Below, piece after piece: positions 9,815-19,050 of a stretch of DNA of 64,000 bases. Position 1 is the stretch's first letter. Each line of letters starts with the position of its first letter. The notes beneath the pieces were generated by a model that made no database searches, was not told the origin of the DNA, and saw only the letters and a list, made by a program, of their open reading frames with translations. This DNA is from Mesostigma viride. Taxonomy: Eukaryota; Streptophyta; Mesostigmatophyceae; Mesostigmatales; Mesostigmataceae. The position numbers and the translations under genes are program-made. The stretch spans positions 1,341,454 through 1,405,453 of the forward strand of contig RPFO01000670.1 in NCBI GenBank assembly GCA_009746045.1, read 5' to 3'.

Positions 9815-11830
9815 GGTACCTAAAGCTGGACTGTTGCAGGCAGCATGTAGACCATGAAAATAGACCACCCACGAAAATTGGGCTCATTCTGAGCTCAAAT
9901 GGTGACATGTGACAGCATACATGTGCAGTTTTTCGTCATTTCCCCCCTTTACTTACATGAAACAAATATGAATACTGGACAAATGAACTCATTTCAGGCT
10001 GGATTCTTGCAGGCAGCATCTAGACCATGAAAATAGACCACCCACAAAAATTGGGCTCATTCTGAGCTCAAATGGTGACATGTGACAGCATACATGTGCA
10101 GTTTTTCGTCATTTTCCCCCTTTTCTTACATGAAACAAATATGAATAGTGGACAAATGAACTCATTTCAGGCTGGATTCTTGCAGGCAGCATGTAGACCA
10201 TGAAAATAGACCACCCACAAAAATTGGGCTCATTCTGAGCTCAAATGGTGACATGTGACAGCATACATGTGCAGTTTTTCGTCATTTTCCCCCTTTTCTT
10301 ACATGAAACAAATATGAATAGTGGACAAATGAACTCATTTCAGGCTGGATTCTTGCAGGCAGCATCTAGACCATGAAAATAGACCACCCACAAAAATTGG
10401 GCTCATTCTGAGCTCAAATGGTGACATGTGACAGCATACATGTGCAGTTTTTCGTCATTTTCCCCCTTTTCTGACATGAAACAAATATGAATAGTGAACA
10501 AATGAACTCATTTCAGGCTGGATTCTTGCAGGCAGCATGTAGACCATGAAAATAGACCACCCACAAAAATTGGGCTCATTCTGAGCTCAAGTGGTGACAT
10601 GTGACAGCATACATGTGCAGTTTTTCGTCATTTTCCCCCTTTTCTGACATGAAACAAATATGAATAGTGAACAAATGAACTCATTTCAGGCTGGATTCTT
10701 GCAAGCAGCATCTAGACCATGAAAATAGACCACCCACAAAAATTGGGCTCATTCTGAGCTCAAATGGTGACATGTGACAGCATACATGTGCAGTTTTTCG
10801 TCATTTTCCCCCTTTTCTGACATGAAACAAATATGAATAGTGAACAAATGAACTCATATCAGGCTGGATTCTTGCAGGCAGCATTTATACCATGAAAATA
10901 GACCACCCACAAAAATTGGGCTCATTATGAGCTCAAATGGTGACATGTGACAGCATACATGTGCAGTTTTTCGTCATTTTCCCCCTTTTCTTACATGAAA
11001 CAAATATGAATAGTGAACAAATGAACTCATTTCAGGCTGGATTCTTGCAAGCAGCATCTAGACCATGAAAATAGACCACCCACAAAAATTGGGCTCATTC
11101 TGAGCTCAAATGGTGACATGTGACAGCATACATGTGCAGTTTTTCGTCATTTTCCCCCTTTTCTTACATGAAACAAATAGGAATCATGACCAAATGAACT
11201 CATATCGAGCTGCCAGGATTCTTGCAAGCAACATTTAAACCATAATACTACACCACCTACAAAAATTGGGCTCATTATGAGCTCAAATGGTGACATGTGA
11301 CAGTATAAATATGCAGTTTTACGCCATTTTCATCGTTTTCTTACACGAAATAAATAGGAATCATGACCAAATGAGCTCATATCGAGCTGGATTCTTGCAA
11401 GCTACATTTAAACCATAATACTAGACCACCTACAAAAATTGGGCTCATTATGAGCTCAAATGGTGACATGTGACAGTATAAATATGCAACCTTTTGTCAT
11501 TTGCACCGGTTTCTTACATGAAACAAATAGGAATCATGAACCAATGAACTCATATCCAGCTGGATTCTTGCAAGCTACATTTAAACCATAATACTACACC
11601 ACCTACAAAAATTGGGCTCATTATGAGCTCAAATGGTGACATGTGACAGTATGAATATGCAGTTTTACGCCATTTGCACCGGTTTCTTACATGAAACAAA
11701 TAGGAATCATGACCAAATGAACTCATATCAAGCTGGATTCTTGCAAGCAACATTTAAACCATAATACTAGACCACCTACAAAAATTGGGCTCATTCGATC
11801 TGAGCTCAAATGGTGACATGTGACAGTATA
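9815..11830 (+). repeat. 173-bp satellite array, left arm (~12 copies)
   Basis: Anchoring on CAGGCTGGATTCTTGCAGGC gives spacings of 173 bp (unit starts near 9991, 10164, 10337). About 12 units run from the outer to the inner edge. The outer units are nearly identical. The inner four (from about 11190) are more diverged and carry variants such as TAAACCATAATACTAGACC in place of TAGACCATGAAAATAGACC. No ORF is conserved in the unit. Confidence 0.85.
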
Positions 11831-12050
11831 TGAAAAGAGACAACAAACGTGGACTGAAGCATTGGCACGCTGAGCCCCGTGCATGTCTGAGACCAGTTGT
11901 CTGAAAAGAGACAACAAACGTGGCAGCATGGCACGCCGAGCCCCGTGCATGTCTGAGACCAGTTGTCTGAAAAGAGACAACAAACGTGGAAGCATGGCAC
12001 GCCGAGCCCCGTGCATGTCTGAGACCAGTTGTCTGAACTGAAACGTAAAA
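11826..12050 (+). repeat. 64-bp tandem repeat, 3 copies
   Basis: The unit runs from GAAAAGAGACAACAAACGTG through GCACGCCGAGCCCCGTGCAT to GTCTGAGACCAGTTGTCT. Each unit carries the inverted pair GTTGTCTGAAAAGAGACAAC. It sits at the inner end of the left satellite arm. Confidence 0.75.
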
Positions 12051-12430
12051 AGCGCGGATCCGCGTAAGGCGCGATGTCTACTGGCTCAGGACAGTATATA
12101 TATATAAGTAACATTTAAACTCAGCCCAGTTTTGACGTCATTTCCAACTGAAAAAATTATTAATTAAATAATTCATTGATAAAACACGCGCTCCTATTGG
12201 GGAGTCGCAGAGCACAATAATACATGTTAAAGTGCTTTTCATCCCTGTATGTTGCACGCTGGGATCTAAAACTGAAAAATTTAAACTCACATCAATAAGG
12301 CTAGTCTGAGTCTGAGTCATCAATTATGTGGGGAGGGCGGCGCTTGTGGCGCGGGGTCGCCTTCGCTTGCTTGCTAGCCGTGCCCCGGTGTGCGACCTGC
12401 TTCGATCCGAACGCACTCTACTATCTCCGC

Positions 12431-12721
12431 CTAACCTCGCGCAGTCGAGTCGGGTGGCAGATTGGGTAACTCTACACCTGGGCATGCGCAAAGCGCAGCT
12501 CGCACCTCATCTAACCCTACTATTTCATCGTCCCCGTCTGTGTAGAGCACATGGACCATGTTGTGCTCCTTATTAAACGCCGTCACATGGGCATGATACC
12601 GCTTCTCCCCTGAGTTTGGGCCTGAAAATATCTTGCATACCGGGGTCCCCACCAACCATTCCGGCTCGTGCACGTCCATGACATGCGATTTGAAAAGTGC
12701 CATCGCCGTCTTCTCCGCCAT
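12431..12721 (-). CDS. Small Tudor/Agenet-like ORF inside the 6.56-kb element
   Basis: A 96-aa ORF. Residues about 22-70 read WLVGTPVCKIFSG, then RYHAHVTAFNKEHNMVHVLY, then TDGDDEIVGLDEVRAAL. This V-x-F-x-G, Y-x-x-x-V, V-x-Y-x-DGD-x-E pattern is typical of Tudor-like or PTM/Agenet domains of plant chromatin proteins, which bind methylated histone tails. The protein is short and consists almost only of this domain, so it may be a captured exon. The start is the first ATG after an upstream open stretch and is not certain. It points away from the PHD-like ORF at 13603, with the 109-bp repeats between them. Confidence 0.45.
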   Translation of the reverse strand: MAEKTAMALFKSHVMDVHEPEWLVGTPVCKIFSGPNSGEKRYHAHVTAFNKEHNMVHVLYTDGDDEIVGLDEVRAALCACPGVELPNLPPDSTARG

Positions 12722-12775
12722 CGCTGATTCCGTTTTCTGTGCTTATTCCGTTTTCCCACCCCTCATGTTTCGCGC

Positions 12776-13365
12776 ACATACGAAAAGGACTTGAATTTCC
12801 TTGCTAACAGGTCGGTCTCGGCAATTCATCTTGCATTCACTGGAATTCATTCATCGAAGCCCCGAGACTGCCCGTCCAGTCTGAACATACGAAAAGGACT
12901 TGAATTTCCTTGCTAACAGGTCGGTCTCGGCAATTCATCTTGCATTCACTGGAATTTCCGGGTAAATGGGTATTTTTATTAACATTCACTGGAATTCGCT
13001 CATCGAAGCCCCGAGACTGCCCGTCCAGTCTGAACATACGAAAAGGACTTGAATTTCCTTGCTAACAGGTCGGTCTCGGCAATTCATCTTGCATTCACTG
13101 GAATTCACTCATCGAAGCCCCGAGACTGCCCGTCCAGTCTGAACATACGAAAAGGACTTGAATTTCCTTGCTAACAGGTCGGTCTCGGCAATTCATCTTG
13201 CATTCACTGGAATTCACTCATCGAAGCCCCGAGACTGCCCGTCCAGTCTGAACATACGAAAAGGACTTGAATTTCCTTGCTAACAGGTCGGTCTCGGCAA
13301 TTCATCTTGCATTCACTGGAATTCACTCATCGAAGCCCCGAGACTGCCCGTCCAGTCTGAACTTC
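12776..13365. repeat. 109-bp tandem repeat, 5 copies, between divergent ORFs
   Basis: The unit begins CATACGAAAAGGACTTGAAT and ends CCCGAGACTGCCCGTCCAGT. Copies start near 12776, 12885, 13034, 13143 and 13252. The second copy has an extra ~40 bp (GGTAAATGGGTATTTTTATT region). The array lies between the start of the Tudor-like ORF (minus, 12721) and that of the PHD-like ORF (plus, 13603), where a shared promoter would be expected. Confidence 0.8.
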
Positions 13366-13602
13366 ATACTACCGTTGTACGAAATTCAGACTGCACGAAC
13401 CTCGAGGATTGTCAATGAATGCCCATGATTTTTGAATGAACAAAGCACACTGACCGCCGTGTTTGCGCGCGCGCGGGTGGAGGTGCGTGCACTAGTCTGC
13501 CAAGAAAACACTGCAGGGCATGCGCGCACGAACACAACGAGAACGTGCCAGCCTATGACGTCGTCGACGATGAAGTTCGTCGTCCGCTAAATTGTAGGGG
13601 AT

Positions 13603-14246
13603 ATGGCGGAGTATCTGAGTGAAACAGAGAGGCTGCGGGCAGAACGACTGTGTTATGGACAAACTGCGGGTGTTTGCCTCTTAGGCCATGCCGATGGGGC
13701 AGACAACAACTGTCGGGGCCGAAATGGTGAAAGCTGCAACCTATTTGCTCACGCAATCTGCGTCAAGGCAATTGACGGGAATAAAAATGGGGAGGAGTGG
13801 TGGTGCCCAGGATGCCGTGACCCCGGTGGCGTGAAAGTTGCCAATCTCCAAGCTTCGGGTTCGAACGGTCATCATGAGCTCGGCACTCCCCCCCGGCCCT
13901 TGGCATGGCGACCATTTGTTTGGTTTGTTGATTATTCCTTCATATACCGTGCCCTAAGGCATGCTGGCTTGATGTGCTGGGTGGTGGTGTGCAGGTTGGT
14001 GGACGCCGGCTCCCATCCATTGACCCCTTCTCTGGCACGGTCTCTGTGGCGGTGGCTGCGCTCAACTCAATTGCGACACTGGCCATGTCTGGGAACACGA
14101 CGCCCGTGCCACGATGGCGCCCGGTGACCACGTGGGTGCCATCATCCGTGTCAGCTCCGCCCAACTATGGTGTCGGCCGCCCATTGCAGCAGTGGCCAAA
14201 CTTCTCCAATGACTGGACTATGAGCAATGACTGGTTTACCAGCTAA
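13603..14246 (+). CDS. PHD-finger-like ORF inside the 6.56-kb element (probably two exons)
   Basis: From ATG 13603 the ORF reads MAEYLSETERLRAERLCYGQ and then a Cys/His cluster: CLLGHADGADNNC, ESCNLFAHAICVKAI and EEWWCPGC. The spacing and the terminal W-x-C-x-x-C resemble a PHD-type zinc finger, a histone-tail reader. After about residue 80 the frame becomes low quality. A good acceptor (GTGTGCAG, ending 13994) opens a second frame running to TAA at 14244-14246 (start VGGRRLPSIDPFSGTVSVAV, end DWTMSNDWFTS). A two-exon model is therefore likely, but I could not fix the donor. Function in the element is unknown; it may be a captured host fragment. Confidence 0.4.
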
Positions 14247-14326
14247 GCTTATACTAGTTTCTGATGTATTATTAAGTGAGCCAGTGCTTCTAGTAGAAGG
14301 TGATGTCTTAGTACTTATTGTATCAA

Positions 14327-14523
14327 AGAGACAACCAGCGCAGGCCAGAAATCGGGAGAATCCGGACCATGGTAGCTCGAGCCTGCCGTTATCTTTTCCG
14401 CGTTTTCGAGTCGTTCAGGATGATGAAGATGAATGGTGATGGAAATGTGTATCCTTGTGCATTGAAATTATGGCTGGCTTACGTGTGGAGCGACTAGATG
14501 ACCTAGACGGTGGGGCCGGAAAC
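14327..14523 (+). repeat. Dispersed ~200-bp repeat A, copy 2
   Basis: Nearly identical to 8028-8233, same orientation. Located inside the core of the 6.56-kb element just before its right satellite arm. Confidence 0.6.
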
Positions 14524-14639
14524 AGTGTATATTCATGCTGGACTGAAAGAGTACGTGGCGTGCCACTGGCAGCCGAGACATGTGCCTTGTCGATGGCCTG
14601 GGTTGCTCTTGTGCCATCCCATTTCATCTCAGATTGAAT

Positions 14640-16204
14640 CATGAAGTTTCATGATTCAGTTGATGCTTGCAAGTTTCCAGCCTGACATGATCGATCGAGT
14701 TCATTTGGTCGCACAAAAATGTTTTATTCAAGAGAACAGTGGCAATGGCATCAAACTGCATTGTTTTCCTTTCATTTGTCACCTTTTGAGCTGTAAACAG
14801 TCTATTTTGATGGTCTACATGCTGCTTACAAGTTTCCAGCCTGATCTGAGTTCATTTGTTCAATATTCATATTTGTTTCATGTAAGATAACCGAGAAAAT
14901 GACAAAAAACTGCACATGTATGCTGTCACGTGTCACCATTTGAGCTCAGAATGAGCCCAATTTTTGTGGGTGGTCTATTTTTATGGTCTAGATGCTGCCT
15001 GCAAGAATCCAGCCTGAAATGAGTTCATTTGTTCACTGTTCATATTTGTTTCATGTAAGAAAAGGGGGAAAATGACGAAAAACTGCACATGTATGCGGTC
15101 AAATGTCACCATCTGAGCTCAGAATGAGCCCAATTTTTGTGGGTGGTCTATTTTCATGGTCTAGATGCTGCCTGCAAGAATCCAGCCTGATATGAGTTCA
15201 TTTGTTCACTATTCATATTTGTTTCATGTAAGAAAAGGGGGAAAATGACGAAAAACTGCACATGTATGCGGTCAAATGTCACCATTTGAGCTCAGAATGA
15301 GCCCAATTTTTGTGGGTGGTCTATTTTCATGGTCTAGATGCTGCCTGCAAGAACCCAGCCTGATATGAGTTCATTTGTTCACTGTTCATATTTGTTTCAT
15401 GTAAGAAAAGGGGGAAAATGACGAAAAACTGCACATGTATGCTGTCACATGTCACCATTTGAGCTCAGAATGAGCCCAATTTTTGTGGGTGGTCTATTTT
15501 CATGGTCTAGATGCTGCCTGCAAGAATCCAGCCTGATATGAGTTCATTTGTTCACTATTCATATTTGTTTCATGTAAGAAAAGGGGGAAAATGACGAAAA
15601 ACTGCACATGTATGCGGTCAAATGTCACCATTTGAGCTCAGAATGAGCCCAATTTTTGTGGGTGGTCTATTTTCATGGTATAGATGCTGCCTGCAAGAAC
15701 CCAGCCTGATACGAGTTCATTTGTCCACTGTTCATATTTGTTTCATGTAAGAAAAGGGGGAAAATGACGAAAAACTGCACATGTATGCTGTCACATGTCA
15801 CCATTTGAGCTCAGAATGAGCCCAATTTTTGTGGGTGGTCTATTTTCATGGTATAAATGCTGCCTGCAAGAATCCAGCCTGATATGAGTTCATTTGTTCA
15901 CTATTCATATTTGTTTCATGTAAGAAAAGGGGGAAAATGACGAAAAACTGCACATGTATGCTGTCACATGTCACCATTTGAGCTCAGAATGAGCCCAATT
16001 TTTGTGGGTGGTCTATTTTCATGGTATAAATGCTGCCTGCAAGAATCCAGCCTGATATGAGTTCATTTGTTCACTATTCATATTTGTTTCATGTAAGAAA
16101 AGGGGGAAAATGACGAAAAACTGCACATGTATGCTGTCACATGTCACCATTTGAGCTCAGAATGAGCCCAATTTTTGTGGGTGGTCTATTTTCATGGTCT
16201 GAAG
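14640..16204 (-). repeat. 173-bp satellite array, right arm (~9 copies, inverted)
   Basis: The same unit as 9815-11830 in reverse complement (CAAGAATCCAGCCTGATATG ... CATATTTGTTTCATGTAAGA). Units repeat about every 173 bp. The innermost copies (14640-14850) are degenerate and the outer ones nearly identical, so divergence rises toward the core as in the left arm. Confidence 0.85.
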
Positions 16205-16530
16205 GCTGGATGACCCCTGCTTTATTGACAAATATAAGGATTTAATCACATGTGGAAAAATTGAGTAAAATTTATGAAATTGAGCAAACACTTATGAATC
16301 CCCTCATGGCTGTACAAAGACTAAGCTAAGGCTGTGGCTGGTTGTGTACCGTGCGTGAGCGGTGCCCTTGACTACGTATCGGGTGGCACAGCTAGGCATA
16401 TGCACACATTCTAAGCATGGCTGCCATGGCAACAGTGACTACCAATGAAGTCAAGCTAGGGCTATTCTAGTCTAGCCCGCTGGGGGCGTCCACATCTTGT
16501 CAGGTTGATCATCAGGTCCCCGCCCCGCCA

Positions 16531-17863
16531 GCTAGTACACCTTGGGCTTCTGGGGGTCCTGCTTGTGGCGGAGGTATTCAGGCCACAGGTCACGTCGACG
16601 CTGCTGCTGCTGAGCGGGGGTCAGGTCGTCGTCCAGCGCCCAGGTGAGGTCGTGCAACCGCTTGCGACGAGAGAGGAACCGCTGCTTGTCCTCACGGGAG
16701 GGGAAGGTGAGAAGGACTGGTGGGGGAGCCGCCTTGTCCCGTGAGTGGGGAAGGCGGTGGCACCCACGCAGTTCTACCTCACCTACCAGGCCCATGAGGG
16801 TAAGGAGCTGGTCCTTAAGCTCGTCGGCAAGGGAGGTTGACGTCTCACCTGGCTTCTGGGGGAAACGACGCAGCATGCACCACCCGGCAGTCGCGGCGGG
16901 CGCGGTCGGTGGCCTCCCGTTGTTGAGCCTGGCGAAGGTCAGTCTTCAAGCTCCTGGAGCTTCGTAGCGATGGCGTCGGTGGTGGAGGCGGTCGCTGTCC
17001 GCAGCAGGTCCGCATAGGAGAGGGGCGGGAGGTCACCAGCTTCCAGCCGGGGTGGCTGGGATGCGATGGTGGCCGTCTGCTCCGCTATCTTTGGGACCTG
17101 TGAGGCCAGGGCCTCGGTGTGGGCGGTGATGGCTTCAAGCTTCTTCATGAGCACGCCGCACTTGCCCTCCACCTGGTTAAGGCGAGAGACAAGTGCAGCG
17201 TGCGTTTCCGATGCCTGTGCCGCGGTGTGCAGCGTCGTGAACCAGTGGGGCTGGAGCTTGTGGACGACCTTGGTTTCCACATTGGAGACCCGGGCCTCCA
17301 CCGTGTTGAGCGTCGTGTTCAGCGAGGTCAGCTTCTCGGCCAACGACCAGGTCACGTGCTCCTACAGCACTGCTCGGATGTCGTCCTTGCAGAGGGAGGA
17401 AGCCGATGTGGCTGTCGGCCGCGCAGGCTGGGCTGGGGTGCGGATCTTGGCGGCGATTTTGTCGATAGGTAGCTGGTAGAAGCTGCACATGATGGCGAGG
17501 CGGTGGTCGTATGCTGGCAGGGTGAGGAACCTCTCCACGTTCTCGGCGTGGATGGGCGCATAGGGCCCATGGAGCTTGCGTTCCTGTGCTAAGAAACGCA
17601 TGCACTATTTCGACGCATTCTGCTTTGGACAGTTGCATCCATTTGCTGAAAGAAAAGCGGTCGTCATTTGGTAGGTACTCAAATAGCTGTCGCCATTTGT
17701 GTGCGTAGCAGGGTTTCTTGGGCTCTGGCGAGGCGCTTGGCGATGGGTTTGCTGGCGGTGGGTTGGCGGGCCCAGAAGGCTGGGCCAGGACGATGGCGAG
17801 TGGGTTCGGTTCGGAGCCGGCAAGCTCCTTTTCCAAACCTCGTTTTGCTTTTGGGGCCGTCAT
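16531..17863 (-). pseudogene. LINE ORF1-like protein, longer copy, frame-broken
   Basis: Minus-strand frames in order are: 17863-17600 (MTAPKAKRGLEKELAG, then Pro-rich, then RQLFEYLPNDDRFSFSKWMQ); a helical coiled-coil segment (frame 17355-16939; LNTVEARVSNVETKVVHKLQ and LVSRLNQVEGKCGVLMKKLE); then frame 16876-16532 with HRLPHSRDKAAPPPVLLTFP and LTPAQQQQRRRDLWPEYLRH. Coiled coil followed by an RNA-binding module is the known organisation of LINE ORF1 proteins. At least two frameshifts interrupt it. The same family supplies 3250-4045. Confidence 0.6.
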
Positions 17864-18029
17864 AGCTGCTTGTCACGTGCGTAACTTTGGCATGCAATAC
17901 TGCGTTTCAGCCGTAACCGATTATACTGGCATGTGCGTCTCAAAAAAGCGCATCGAATGCAAGTGGTCTGACCGAATTTGGGGCTCAGACGCAAAAGATC
18001 TGAACTCCGCCGTCAGCCATGCCGCCGTC

Positions 18030-18363
18030 AGCCATTTTTCACGGCAGGTTACACGGCGGACCGGGCGGAGCGGGCCAAGCTCCTGGCCTACGGCGACGTC
18101 GGGCACCGTCGTGTGGTGCCCTTTGTCCTGTCCAGAGGAGTTTGGGGCCATGGGGCCCCTGACCTCCGCCTTCTTCAAGGAGTACGTGTTGCCGGCTCCG
18201 GGAGGACCGGCTGCATGGACCTGGAGGGCCAGCGGGCCCAATGGTCGGCGCGGACCTGGACGTCATATTGGCGTCAGCGCTTGTCGGTGGCGCTGACCCG
18301 GGCCATGGCTGACATCATGCTCCGCCGTACGCGGGCTGATTTTGCGGTGCAGCAGGGCTATTA
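18030..18363 (+). pseudogene. LINE ORF2 C-terminal tail remnant
   Basis: The plus frame gives RAERAKLLAYGDVGHRRVVP then, after a shift, DLEGQRAQWSARTWTSYWRQRLSVALTRAM and a stop at 18362-18364. This corresponds to the end of the minus-strand copy at 42947-43200 (DLEGQTAPWSARTWSSYWRQ). The FVPFV-type segment after the endonuclease core is characteristic of plant LINE proteins. It is a fragment only. Confidence 0.55.
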
Positions 18364-18784
18364 GGTTCCTCCCGTTAATTAGGCGTTTCCATTGGTCTTA
18401 TCGTAGTATAGAGCTTTGACATGGCTCTGTATATAGGTTTATAGCTGGGCTTTTGCTTTGGTTTGAGTGAAATCTTTCACTCTGCTGTAAGTAATTATAT
18501 TTTTAGTATATAAGTTGTCTCCTTGATAATAAGTAATACAACTACTTACAGCAGAGTAAAGGTACCCACGTAAAAATAAACAAAGCCAACGCTAACAAGA
18601 GATACCACAGCAAAGTAATTATATATTTTAAATACATATCAAGGAGACAACCAGCCAACCAGATATAGCCGAATTCGTATACTATAAAAGACAAGAGTTG
18701 CACGTCTTTGTACTTGTTGCAATATTGGCAACATTGAATTTAGATCGAATGTTACCACAGTGAGACTAGCTTGCCAAGTATTAA

Positions 18785-18872
18785 GTGAGACAACTATTCC
18801 TGGATGCATGGCGATCTCTACTACGAAGGTGGGCCGGCCAGTGACCCTGCTACACAAGAATAGTTGTCTCAC
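18785..18872. mobile_element. 88-bp MITE with 15-bp perfect inverted termini
   Basis: GTGAGACAACTATTC at the left end is matched exactly by GAATAGTTGTCTCAC at the right end. The interior of 58 bp is non-coding. The GAGACAAC/GTTGTCTC motif of its ends recurs at several places between 7700 and 18650 and at about 41000, which suggests a wider family. Confidence 0.6.
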
Positions 18873-19050
18873 AACAGAATGCCTTCCGAAAAGATTTTCT
18901 GCACGGTACTTCTGCTATCTGTGGGACGTTCAGGTCAGGTTCTGTGTGCTTCCTGTCCAAGTTGGCAGCTCTGCACATGATGCCTGCAAACCTAGGCAGA
19001 CTGTGTGGGGATGGTATACGTCAAAATGAGAGCTAAAAGGTAAGTGACCC

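Larger units (their letters stand above)
9743..16304. mobile_element. 6.56-kb element with TIRs, 5-bp target duplication and inverted satellite arms
   Basis: The left terminus AGGGGATTCATAGGTGTTTG (9743) is inverted at the right terminus, which ends CACTTATGAATCCCCT (16304). About 30 of 32 terminal bases agree. CATGG flanks both sides (9738-9742 and 16305-16309), a 5-bp candidate target duplication. Inside each terminus lies an array of the same 173-bp satellite in opposite orientation (about 9815-11830 and 14640-16204). The arms enclose a 2.8-kb core with two divergent ORFs, a 64-bp x3 repeat and a 109-bp x5 repeat. The architecture resembles foldback elements, whose inverted repeats are made of tandem subrepeats. 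No transposase was found. Confidence 0.7.
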
